From positions 1-13,843 of the forward strand of contig CAYYIJ010000064.1 in the NCBI GenBank assembly GCA_964471945.1: a stretch of DNA of 13,843 nt. The letters run 5' to 3'. The position numbers were made by a program, and so were the translations under genes. Positions 6,682 through 13,785 of the stretch are shown here, in pieces. The DNA comes from JASEHD01 sp964471945 (lineage in GTDB: Bacteria; Bacteroidota; Ignavibacteria; UBA10030; SZUA-254). Position 1 is the first letter of the stretch. Every line of letters starts with the position of its first letter. The notes under the pieces were generated by a model. That model searched no databases, had not been told where the DNA came from, and saw nothing but the letters and a program-made list of their open reading frames with translations.

Positions 6682-7945
6682 GGACTTTGCTTAAACCTTT
6701 CGTAACGAGTGTATCTAACAAAGTACCAGTAAGTTTAATTGTTGGTTCATCGAGATGCTTCATCCCTTCCTCCGATTTCTTGATTTCAGGAGAGACGGAC
6801 TCAGTAAGCTTAATGATTGATGGTTCGTTCGTAATATCGCTTGTTGTTGTTGTACTTGCTGCACCAAGAGCGAACTTTGCTCCGAGTTCCTTAACGGAGC
6901 GGAAATATTCTTCGGGGACTTCACGTGTACTGTTAGAAAGTAATTTTCCCACTTCTGACATTCGTCGATCTAATGAGCGTCCTCTAAACTTGGATGATGC
7001 CGCAATTGTATACATGGTGTTTGTAATGTTTGAGCTTAACGACCTTGATGATGCTTGAAGCGAGCGACTAACACTTCCACCGCATTGCTCAATGTGTTCA
7101 CCTAAGGCAGTTAGACCGGAATTCACTGATTTGCCGAATGATTCCAGTCCCTTGCGAACATGTTCACCGTATTGAACAGTCGATTGTGCAGTAATTTTTG
7201 CAGCCTCAATTTGCGATGCACCTTGAGTGTAAGAAGTAAGAAGTTGTGTGGTGCGGTCAATGTCGAACTGAATCCGCTCTACCATCTTTGTATTCCGTGT
7301 TTCAAAATAATAATCTCGTGCCTTATTCAAATGCCATAGAGAAATCTGCATCATCGAGCGAAGCTGAGTGGAATCGTCGTTAATGGTTGTCATAGATTTT
7401 TCGCCAATATGGAGATTGATTGCGGCTTCCCATTCTTTTGCACCTAACCGTGTAAACCATTGGCGAGCCGCAGCTAAGTCGTTGAGATCATCGATAGTGT
7501 GAATTTCTCGCTCAGCACCACGCTGGGCATATCCCATTGCTGCCATGTAAGCGAGTGTGATTGCTGATTTGTGAATTCCTAATTCTGAAAAAAGACGAAA
7601 GGCAATGATTAATTGGTCAACGACCTTATCAGAAAGATTTCCGTTTTGATAATGCTCTTTAATTTTTGAATAGATTTCTTGCGCTCGCTGAAGGTATAAT
7701 TCGGCAATCTCTCGGTATCGCTGCTTCAGGATAACAGTTCGCTTTGCATGTTTATCAAGATATTTTTTATCTTCTTTCCGCAGTGATTGGATTGCCTCAC
7801 GTATCTCTCGAAGTGAAACACACTCTGAAATACTAACACTACCGCAAATGTAACATTTTCCGCGCGTCCCTTCATAATCTATCCAGCGATGATCGCATGA
7901 AAGGCACCGTTCCATTCCGACTTTCATAGAGATCGCATCGTTCAC
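6638..7945 (-). CDS. Unrecognised zinc-ribbon protein with 11-residue repeats
   Basis: I do not recognise this 435-residue protein. Residues 14-34 form a four-cysteine zinc ribbon: Cys14-x2-Cys17 and Cys31-x2-Cys34, separated by 13 residues. Residues about 45-235 are predicted helical, with charged and aromatic patterning reminiscent of tetratricopeptide-like repeats (for example 75-98, 106-141, 150-180). Residues 260-314 are five consecutive 11-residue units of the form [GS]xx[VIL]xx[GCST]xx[ST/A][FLVI]. The C-terminal 70 residues are Ser/Thr-rich and then helical (DTLVTKGLSKVLEQLQ). No signal peptide or membrane span is evident. The GTG start at 7945 overlaps the upstream stop as GTGA and has AGGA nine bases before it, so translational coupling is likely. 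ATG at 7927 (Met7) is an alternative. The protein is probably made together with the upstream gene product and may work with it. Confidence 0.8.
   Translation of the reverse strand: MNDAISMKVGMERCLSCDHRWIDYEGTRGKCYICGSVSISECVSLREIREAIQSLRKEDKKYLDKHAKRTVILKQRYREIAELYLQRAQEIYSKIKEHYQNGNLSDKVVDQLIIAFRLFSELGIHKSAITLAYMAAMGYAQRGAEREIHTIDDLNDLAAARQWFTRLGAKEWEAAINLHIGEKSMTTINDDSTQLRSMMQISLWHLNKARDYYFETRNTKMVERIQFDIDRTTQLLTSYTQGASQIEAAKITAQSTVQYGEHVRKGLESFGKSVNSGLTALGEHIEQCGGSVSRSLQASSRSLSSNITNTMYTIAASSKFRGRSLDRRMSEVGKLLSNSTREVPEEYFRSVKELGAKFALGAASTTTTSDITNEPSIIKLTESVSPEIKKSEEGMKHLDEPTIKLTGTLLDTLVTKGLSKVLEQLQTSEESQQKK
7004..7168 (-). repeat. Five tandem 11-residue (hendecad) units in the zinc-ribbon protein
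   Basis: Residues 260-314 divide without gaps into GEHVRKGLESF, GKSVNSGLTAL, GEHIEQCGGSV, SRSLQASSRSL and SSNITNTMYTI. A hydrophobic residue recurs at positions 4 and 11, and Gly or Ser at position 1. The repetition is at protein level; the DNA units have diverged. An 11-residue period suits a long amphipathic helix or a hendecad coiled coil. Confidence 0.65.
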
Positions 7946-9126
7946 TGTTGACGTTCCTGCAATTGCCGGACTAACTTGTTGTATTCATCCTCGGTAAGTT
8001 CGCCGAATGCATACTTTGTCTCGATAGTTTCCCGATCAAAATGCTGCCGGGCTTTCTGAGCAACTTCTTTATATGCTTCTGCCGATCGGATTCGTGCAAA
8101 ACCTCGGAGTGTTTCCATTTCTTCCTGGTACATCGTACTAAAGCGTGTTAAATCGCCAGTAACATCAAGAGTTTTTTCACCACGTGAAATGCGTCTTAGG
8201 TTCGTCAATTCAGCGAATTCTTTCACACTGATGTTCTGCAATAACTCTAACGCAAACTCAAATTCTTTTGCTTTGAAATAAAAATGGTACGCAGCTTTAA
8301 ACTCACTCTCTTTTAAAAACCAGTCGGCAAGCTCTTTGTATTCTGGAGCAGTGAGGATTGCCCGGTCATAGATAAAAAATGAAGTTTGATAGTCGCGAAC
8401 GTCTCGTTTTAATGCACCTACATTTTGCAGATCACCCTCAACCCAGAAATACCATTCTTCAAGCTCGTCCCGATTTTCGGTTCGGGCAAGCTCAAGAAAA
8501 TCTGCAGATCTATTCCATGCTTTTAAGAAACAGTAAGTAAGTAAAGCTGTGTCGATATTATGTGGATTGTTGTTTAAAGTTTGACGTAAAAATTCGATAA
8601 GTTTCTCCTTTTCATTTCCAGGAAGCGAAAAAAACAACTTAATGGGAATGCGGGGAAATTTCCTCAACGTTTTTGTATGATCATAAAAATAGTAAAGACG
8701 CTGACTGTTGGAATCAGGCATCTCCAAATCAAGCTGCTCTATAGCAGAATAAAAGCGGTCTTGTACCAAGATTTTTCTGATACCTGGGTACCACGGAGTA
8801 TCGGCGTCGCGATAAGCGCTGTCTAAAAACATCCTCCATGAACTGAGCGTACCCTCGATGTACGAGTTTTCTTTAAGTGGAATTGTTGTTTTTAAAACAT
8901 CGAGTAAATTATTGTCGCGTGCAAGAATATCATCCTCACTGCTTGTCTCTCGGAGTTTGCACATCAGAAAATAATGCTTGAGCCACGATCTTGAGAATGG
9001 CTCATAGACAGGATTCCGAATTTCCGATTTTCCCTTTTGTTGCTCGATTAAAAAATCTGGGTAACTGCCCTGAATCCCTAAAACAAGGCGTTCTTTTTGT
9101 TTTTGGAAAAGTTGAAGCTGAATCAA
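7942..9126 (-). CDS. Unrecognised helical (TPR-like) protein with SHOCT-like C-terminus
   Basis: I do not recognise this 394-residue protein. The N-terminal third is rich in aromatic and charged residues (for example SRSWLKHYFLMCKLRE, 45-60). From about 170 to 300 it shows paired amphipathic helices of a tetratricopeptide/solenoid type, e.g. YKELADWFLKESEFKAAYHF (263-282) and the segment following it. The last 30 residues (from about 364) include KYAFGELTEDEYNKLVRQL (371-389), the pattern of SHOCT short C-terminal domains: a helix, a Gly-hydrophobic-Thr-Glu-x-Glu turn, and a second helix. No signal peptide is present. The start is TTG at 9126, supported by a good AAAGGA site at 9135-9140, eight bases away; no ATG exists in the first 98 residues. 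Its TGA overlaps the GTG of the next gene by four bases, so the two are a translationally coupled pair. Confidence 0.8.
   Translation of the reverse strand: MIQLQLFQKQKERLVLGIQGSYPDFLIEQQKGKSEIRNPVYEPFSRSWLKHYFLMCKLRETSSEDDILARDNNLLDVLKTTIPLKENSYIEGTLSSWRMFLDSAYRDADTPWYPGIRKILVQDRFYSAIEQLDLEMPDSNSQRLYYFYDHTKTLRKFPRIPIKLFFSLPGNEKEKLIEFLRQTLNNNPHNIDTALLTYCFLKAWNRSADFLELARTENRDELEEWYFWVEGDLQNVGALKRDVRDYQTSFFIYDRAILTAPEYKELADWFLKESEFKAAYHFYFKAKEFEFALELLQNISVKEFAELTNLRRISRGEKTLDVTGDLTRFSTMYQEEMETLRGFARIRSAEAYKEVAQKARQHFDRETIETKYAFGELTEDEYNKLVRQLQERQQ
7955..7958 (-). promoter_or_regulatory. Ribosome binding site for the zinc-ribbon gene
   Basis: AGGA on the minus strand lies nine bases before the GTG at 7945 and inside the end of the upstream gene. 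Together with the GTGA start-stop overlap it favours GTG over the internal ATG at 7927, which has no Shine-Dalgarno. Confidence 0.55.
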
Positions 9127-9134
9127 GATTTGAT

Positions 9135-9140
9135 TCCTTT
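9135..9140 (-). promoter_or_regulatory. Ribosome binding site deciding a TTG start
   Basis: AAAGGA on the minus strand lies eight bases before TTG 9126. It is among the clearest Shine-Dalgarno matches in the window and supports initiation of the 394-residue protein at this unusual codon. Confidence 0.65.
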
Positions 9141-9209
9141 GAAATTAGGTTCCATGTTCTACTGTTTCACTTTAGAATATTCCTATAACCCATCAAAATA
9201 AAAATAGTT

Positions 9210-9252
9210 TATTGGAAGTGAATATACAAAATTTTTTCTTTTAATTCCAATA
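9210..9252 (-). terminator. Possible AT-rich hairpin after the metallopeptidase gene
   Basis: TATTGGAA (9210-9217) and TTCCAATA (9245-9252) form an 8-bp inverted repeat just downstream of the minus-strand stop at 9255. The interior can pair for a few more bases, and the minus strand then runs through AACTATTTTTATTTTG. The large loop, low GC and interrupted T-run make it a weak terminator candidate at best. The rest of the 128-base gap holds the leader of the next gene, with no clear promoter. Confidence 0.25.
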
Positions 9253-9254
9253 TT

Positions 9255-10361
9255 TTATTTATTACTCAGGATTTTTTGACTGATCGTTGGTGATAAACGC
9301 GGTAAATTACTGTCGAATTCTGACAATTTTATGTATTTTTTAAAAAAACTAATAGGGTCTCCAGATAAAACATCAATCAATGCCGCTCTACCAAGTTGAA
9401 TGTCGATCTCTCGTGCGATAAACATTCCAACCATAGATCCATAACTTTCCCAATAACCACTTAAATTCGCCTTTCTAATAATTTCATTGGCTCTTATCGA
9501 GCTAATCGTATTTTTCAAAAGTTCCTCAGCGTTGCTATTGTATGTTGAAAATGCATCGCGCATTTTTTCATCCCAATTTCTTGGCAGGTTTCCGCGTCCA
9601 AACTGATCAAGGGATAAGTAATAAGCTATGCCCTCGTTCTGAGTCAGATCAAGTAGATAATAAAAATGTCCAGAATTATTTTGGTAATATTTATCCCAAG
9701 AGCTTGAGGTGGATTTATATGCTTCATATGCCGCATGAAAAACTTCGTGAGCAACAACACCGAGGAGCGAAATAAATTGTTCATCAACTTGATCACCATA
9801 TTTGACTGACTGTGCAAGGTTAATTACAATTGTCAGTTCACCGTCATTGCCATCAACAAATTGGGGTGTGTCGCCATGCCAGATGATGCGCCGGACGAAA
9901 GCATCAACATTCTCATGACCAAGAGTAACGACATATATAGGAATTGTTAGTGTAATCGCAGCATCTTGTGGAAATATTTGTTCGATTGTGGCAATGATAC
10001 GGCGGGTAAAATTCCGGGTTTTAAGTTCGTTGAGCAATATTTTGATTTCATGAACATTCTTACGGGATTCTTCAAGACGATATATATCATTTCTAATAAA
10101 TTGATGGTACTTTATAGAATCAAGATAATTATTCAACTGTGCAGTAATCATTCGATCATCTGCGATCATTCCTGCAGTTGAGGCGGCGATTCGGTTCCCA
10201 CGCAATGAAGATACGGTTTCAGTATTTACATGCTGATTTTCATAGAGCAGAATTGTTTGTTCAGCGGCAGTAAAATTGAGCTGAAGATTAAGATTGAAAT
10301 TAGGATTTGTTTGCGCAAAGCTTTTTGCACATATTAAAATAAATAATAGAAGTAATTTCAT
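9255..10361 (-). CDS. Secreted zinc metallopeptidase-like protein (DUF5700/DUF2268-type HExxH)
   Basis: A 368-residue protein with a signal peptide, MKLLLLFILICAKSFA, probably cleaved before Gln17 (SFA|Q). The Cys at position 11 lacks a proper lipobox, so secretion by signal peptidase I is more likely than lipidation. VVAHEVFHAAYEAY (203-216) contains HExxH with His205, Glu206 and His209. QNEGIAYYLS (241-250) supplies Glu243, suitably placed 34 residues later as a third gluzincin-type zinc ligand. The whole resembles putative zinc-dependent peptidase families seen in Bacteroidota (DUF5700-like), which have no well-established substrate that I know of. The ATG start fits the signal peptide. 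It lies 22 bases downstream of the DUF1015 gene and could be the tail of the serine operon by read-through, though no functional link is apparent. Proteolytic activity is inferred only from the motif. Confidence 0.75.
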   Translation of the reverse strand: MKLLLLFILICAKSFAQTNPNFNLNLQLNFTAAEQTILLYENQHVNTETVSSLRGNRIAASTAGMIADDRMITAQLNNYLDSIKYHQFIRNDIYRLEESRKNVHEIKILLNELKTRNFTRRIIATIEQIFPQDAAITLTIPIYVVTLGHENVDAFVRRIIWHGDTPQFVDGNDGELTIVINLAQSVKYGDQVDEQFISLLGVVAHEVFHAAYEAYKSTSSSWDKYYQNNSGHFYYLLDLTQNEGIAYYLSLDQFGRGNLPRNWDEKMRDAFSTYNSNAEELLKNTISSIRANEIIRKANLSGYWESYGSMVGMFIAREIDIQLGRAALIDVLSGDPISFFKKYIKLSEFDSNLPRLSPTISQKILSNK

Positions 10362-10383
10362 CTTTGCAACGGTCGTTTCTTTT

Positions 10384-11625
10384 TTAAGATAATAGGTGTA
10401 TTACCATTCCATCTCTTAGTTTTGGCTCAAACCACGTAGATTTTGGAGGCATGATTTTGCCTGCATCAGCAATCGCCATTAATTCGTCTATTGATGTGGG
10501 ATATAGTGCAAAGGCAACAGTCATTTCCCCTGACTTAACTCTTTTTTCAAGCTCAGCTAAACCGCGAATTCCACCCACAAAATCGATTTGCTTGCTTGTC
10601 CGGGGATCGTCAATACCCAACAAAGGTTGTAAGATGTGATTCTGTAAAATAGAAACATCGAGTTTGTCGATTATATCACCGCTATTAGCTATACCAGGAA
10701 GCACATTCAGATAATACCATTTATTATTAAGATACATCCCAAATTGACCCTTCCTAATGGGTTTTGCCTGTTGATTTGATTCTGCAGCTTCGAATTTTTT
10801 CTTAACTTCACTTATGAACTGTTCATGTGATAAGTTGTTCAATGATTTAACAACTCGGTTATAATCCAAAATCTTCAATTGGTTGTGGGGAAATAGCACG
10901 GCGAGAAAAAAATTGTATTCCTCATTACCTGTATGCTTTGGATTTTTTGATGCCATCTCTGCACTAACTCTCGCCGCAGATGCTGCGCGATGATGACCAT
11001 CTGCAATATAAAGATGAGGTACATTGCTAAAATTTGTTGTTATATCTTTTATTGTATCTTCATCGGATATTACCCAAAATCGATGACGAATTCCATCTAA
11101 CGCGATAAAGTCGTTTACCGGAGCGGTCAAAGATATTTTCATTATTATCCCATCAATAGCTGGCTGTGAACGATAAGTTAAAAATATCGGACCACTATGA
11201 GCATTTGTATATTTGATATGATTTGTTCTGTCGTCTTCCTTATCTTTTCTCGTTAGCTCATGTTTCTTAATGAGGTTATTCAAATATTCCTGTACTGAGA
11301 CACACCCAACAATACCATATTGCGTATGTGTTCCCATCGTCTGGGAATACAGATAGAGATACGGTTGCGGATCAGTCTCCAAGATTCCGTCTCGAATTAA
11401 TTTTTTTAGATTTTCATTTCCCTTTTCATAAACTCTTTTATCATACATATAAATGGAAGGGTCTAAATCTATTTCAGGTTTACCAACATGGAGAAAACTA
11501 AGTGGATGTTCCTTTGCTTCCTCGCGTGCTTCTGCTGAGCTGAGGACATCATAAGGTTTGGATGCTACTTCTGAGGCAAATTCTGGGTGCGGTCTGCAAC
11601 CACGAAAAGGTTTAAGTATTGACAT
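10384..11625 (-). CDS. DUF1015 family protein (COG4198), serine-cluster associated
   Basis: A 413-residue member of DUF1015. The family N-terminus is clear: PFRGCRPHPEFASEVASKPY (6-25), then YDVLSSAEAR and SFLHVGKPEIDLD (43-55). HLYIADGHHRAASAARV (204-220) carries the DGHHR motif at 209-213. PRTSKQIDFVGG (341-352) and MPPKSTWFEPKLRDGM (392-407) are also typical of the family. Its length is normal. No signal peptide or membrane segment is present, so it is cytosolic. It lies 62 bases downstream of serA and serC on the same strand, an association I know from other bacteria. The DGHHR motif recalls ParB-like free serine kinases (SerK, SbnI), so a role in serine or phosphoserine metabolism is an attractive inference, but the function is unproven. 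The ATG at 11625 has only a weak TAGG in front, too close to be ideal. Confidence 0.88.
   Translation of the reverse strand: MSILKPFRGCRPHPEFASEVASKPYDVLSSAEAREEAKEHPLSFLHVGKPEIDLDPSIYMYDKRVYEKGNENLKKLIRDGILETDPQPYLYLYSQTMGTHTQYGIVGCVSVQEYLNNLIKKHELTRKDKEDDRTNHIKYTNAHSGPIFLTYRSQPAIDGIIMKISLTAPVNDFIALDGIRHRFWVISDEDTIKDITTNFSNVPHLYIADGHHRAASAARVSAEMASKNPKHTGNEEYNFFLAVLFPHNQLKILDYNRVVKSLNNLSHEQFISEVKKKFEAAESNQQAKPIRKGQFGMYLNNKWYYLNVLPGIANSGDIIDKLDVSILQNHILQPLLGIDDPRTSKQIDFVGGIRGLAELEKRVKSGEMTVAFALYPTSIDELMAIADAGKIMPPKSTWFEPKLRDGMVIHLLS
10987..11001 (-). other. DGHHR motif of the DUF1015 protein
   Basis: Residues 209-213 (Asp-Gly-His-His-Arg) sit after a hydrophobic strand (HLYIA) and before an alanine-rich helix (AASAARVSAEM). 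This arrangement matches the nucleotide-binding motif region described for ParB/sulfiredoxin-fold serine kinases, as I recall it. It is a candidate active-site element. Confidence 0.5.
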
Positions 11626-11687
11626 AACCTATATTATTTATGAATCGCCACAACTTACATTAATAGATTAACAGTGAATTAGGTTTA

Positions 11688-12599
11688 CTACTTCGACTTC
11701 AACGAAACTACAACTTTTGTTGCGATTTCTTCACCAACTCTGTCTTGGGCTTCGTTTGTCGAGGCGCCGATGTGTGGTGTTGCAGAAACGTTTGGATGAT
11801 TTAATAATTCTTTTTGTTCTTCTGTTGTCGGTTCATTTACAAATACGTCTATTCCAGCAGCCGCGACTTTTCCGCTCTTGAGTGCTTCTAGTAAATCTTT
11901 TTCCAAAACCACCCCACCGCGTGCACAATTAATCAGAATAACACCATTCTTCATTTGATCGAACTCATTTTTGGTAATTGCCGCACCTGTTTTTTTATCC
12001 AGTGGAATATGCAGTGTTATAAAATCGGACTGTTTTAAAACTTCGCTCATGCTAACTAACCTAACATTTAAATCGGTTGTTTTGACATTAGGGTCGTACG
12101 CTATCACATTCATTCCTAACCCGATTGCTCGCTTTGCAACTTCCTTACCAATATTTCCCAATCCCAAAATACCAAGTGTTTTTTTGGTAAGCTCTATTCC
12201 TTTGCCATATTCCTTTTTGGGCCATTTCAAGCTTCGCATCTCCGAAGTTGAAACATGTAAAAACCGGCAGAGAGCAAACATGTGGGCTATCGCCAGCTCA
12301 GCTACTGAAATAGATGATGCGCCCGGTGTATTTAAAACCGGAATGCCCTTTTCTTTTGCAAATGCAACGTCAATATTATCTAATCCTACACCACCGCGCG
12401 CAATAGCTTTTAGATTTTTTCCTGATTCGATCACTTCCTTTGTTACCTTCGTTGCCGACCGAACTATGATTGCATCGTATTGAGGTATTTCTTTTAACAA
12501 ATCTTCAGGTGTGAGTTTTTTATCGACGACTTCAAAACCCGATTCTGTTAATATTTTCTTACCAATAGCTTCGATTCCATCACTTATTAATATTTTCAT
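11688..12599 (-). CDS. serA: D-3-phosphoglycerate dehydrogenase, short form
   Basis: This NAD-dependent 2-hydroxyacid dehydrogenase would oxidise 3-phosphoglycerate to 3-phosphohydroxypyruvate, the first step of serine synthesis. GILGLGNIGKE (143-153) is the Rossmann GxGxxG loop, with Asp169 at the end of the second strand, which suggests NAD. The catalytic set is present: Arg227 in NCARGG, Glu256 in DVFVNEP and His276 in PHIGAS. SSISVAELAIAHMFAL (95-110) is typical of SerA. At 303 residues it ends after the catalytic/substrate domain, so it lacks the C-terminal ACT domain through which longer SerA proteins sense serine. It lies 14 bases downstream of the aminotransferase, and the ATG has a weak GGA seven bases upstream. 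Other hydroxyacid dehydrogenases share this fold, but the neighbours make SerA the best assignment. Confidence 0.92.
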   Translation of the reverse strand: MKILISDGIEAIGKKILTESGFEVVDKKLTPEDLLKEIPQYDAIIVRSATKVTKEVIESGKNLKAIARGGVGLDNIDVAFAKEKGIPVLNTPGASSISVAELAIAHMFALCRFLHVSTSEMRSLKWPKKEYGKGIELTKKTLGILGLGNIGKEVAKRAIGLGMNVIAYDPNVKTTDLNVRLVSMSEVLKQSDFITLHIPLDKKTGAAITKNEFDQMKNGVILINCARGGVVLEKDLLEALKSGKVAAAGIDVFVNEPTTEEQKELLNHPNVSATPHIGASTNEAQDRVGEEIATKVVVSLKSK

Positions 12600-12613
12600 A
12601 ATTTATCCATTTT

Positions 12614-13684
12614 TTAAAGTTGTAGAATTTTTTCAATTGCAGATGTAACTTCTTTTATATCATTCATTGTCAATTCACCCATGTGAGCAATTCTGAAAGT
12701 TTTCTCTTTTAAATCACCATAACCATTTGATATCTGTAATCCCAATTTCCCTAAAGCGCTATTAAGGTCTGCCACTACAATGTTTCTCGAATTGGTTATA
12801 GTTGTGAGTGTTTGAGAAGAATATTTTTCTACTGGGAAAAGAGTAAAATATTTCTTTGCCCACGCACGTGTGTATTCAGCCATTTCAAAATGTCTTTGAT
12901 ACCTTTTCTCTAAACCTTCCGATAGAATTCTATCGAGCTGGAAATTTAACGCAAACATATGAGAGAGCGATGGAGTCGATGGATATTGGTGATCTTTCTT
13001 TTCGATATAACTGTAAAGGTCAACAAGATCAAGATATAAACCGCGATTCTTAACAGTTTTTGCATGTTCTAATGCTCGCATTGAAACAGACGCTATCGCC
13101 ATACCGGGGGGTAATGCTAATGCTTTCTGTGTTGAAGTTATGCAAACGTCAATCCCTAATTTATCAACTTCAATTTTTACACCACTGAGTGAGCTAACGG
13201 CATCAACAAGCCAATAAACATCAGGATACTTTTTCTTTATTTCGGCAAACTCTTCCAAGTTGTGCATTATGCCAGTGCTTGTTTCGTTATGTGTGATAGT
13301 AAAAACATCGAATTTTCCGGATGATAAATATTTATCAACGTCATCCGGTGTTGTTGGTTTTCCTAATTCCGCAGAATGTTTATCAGCAGGAACACCATTT
13401 GCTTCAGCCATCTTGAACCAGCGATCACCAAAGGCACCTACCGAGAACACAACGGCGCGCTTAGCTGTTAGGGATCGGATAGCACCTTCCATCAAGCCAG
13501 AACCTGATGTTGTTGAAAGTAAAACTGGATTTTGTGTATACATAATCTTTCGGAGTTTTTCAGTAATCTCTCGTTGAAGATTAGATGCATCTTTACCTCT
13601 GTGCCCAATCATCGGGGTTGCCATTTTTGCCAGAACTTCCGGAGCAACTTCGGTGGGACCCGGAATAAATAATTTCTTATGCAT
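12614..13684 (-). CDS. serC: Class V aminotransferase, probable phosphoserine aminotransferase (AGT/SPT family)
   Basis: A PLP enzyme that in this setting would convert 3-phosphohydroxypyruvate and glutamate to phosphoserine and 2-oxoglutarate. It belongs to the alanine-glyoxylate/serine-pyruvate aminotransferase branch rather than the classical SerC branch. Visible are FIPGPTEVAPEVL (6-18), GHRGKD (27-32), TTSGSGLMEGAI (58-69, cofactor phosphate), VDAVSSLSG (160-168, Asp161 to the PLP ring), TSTQKALALPPG (183-194, Schiff-base Lys187) and FRIAHMG (330-336, Arg331 for the substrate carboxylate). Its length of 356 residues is normal for the family. The ATG start has a good AAAAGGTG site at 13689-13696, four bases away. 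It is the first gene of the serine block, 14 bases before serA. Serine-glyoxylate or alanine-glyoxylate activity cannot be excluded from sequence; the serA neighbour decides the assignment. Confidence 0.88.
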   Translation of the reverse strand: MHKKLFIPGPTEVAPEVLAKMATPMIGHRGKDASNLQREITEKLRKIMYTQNPVLLSTTSGSGLMEGAIRSLTAKRAVVFSVGAFGDRWFKMAEANGVPADKHSAELGKPTTPDDVDKYLSSGKFDVFTITHNETSTGIMHNLEEFAEIKKKYPDVYWLVDAVSSLSGVKIEVDKLGIDVCITSTQKALALPPGMAIASVSMRALEHAKTVKNRGLYLDLVDLYSYIEKKDHQYPSTPSLSHMFALNFQLDRILSEGLEKRYQRHFEMAEYTRAWAKKYFTLFPVEKYSSQTLTTITNSRNIVVADLNSALGKLGLQISNGYGDLKEKTFRIAHMGELTMNDIKEVTSAIEKILQL

Positions 13685-13748
13685 AATTCACCTTTTCGAT
13701 ATTGTTATTGATGGTTTTTTTATAAGAACAACTTTGATGATATGATGA

Positions 13749-13777
13749 ATAGTAATCATTTTTTTTGAAATTATCAA
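13749..13777 (-). promoter_or_regulatory. Candidate sigma70-type promoter for serC
   Basis: On the minus strand TTGATA (13772-13777) and TACTAT (13749-13754) are 17 bases apart, matching five of six and four of six bases of the -35 and -10 consensus. A start near 13742 would leave a leader of roughly 57 bases before serC. The region is very AT-rich, so chance matches are likely, and a Bacteroidota-type sigma factor would use other elements. Confidence 0.35.
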
Positions 13778-13785
13778 GATTTACC

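Noticed and set aside
9255..10361. Lipoprotein interpretation of the metallopeptidase-like protein because of Cys11
   Set aside because: The residue before the cysteine is Ile, which does not fit a lipobox, whereas SFA|Q is a good signal peptidase I site.
11626..11685. AACCTA and TAGGTT as an inverted repeat flanking the serA-DUF1015 gap
   Set aside because: Six base pairs separated by 48 bases is too weak to call a structure or operator.
11971..12483. A 170-codon open frame on the plus strand inside serA
   Set aside because: It is antisense to a gene with all catalytic motifs intact, has no Shine-Dalgarno, and its translation resembles no family.
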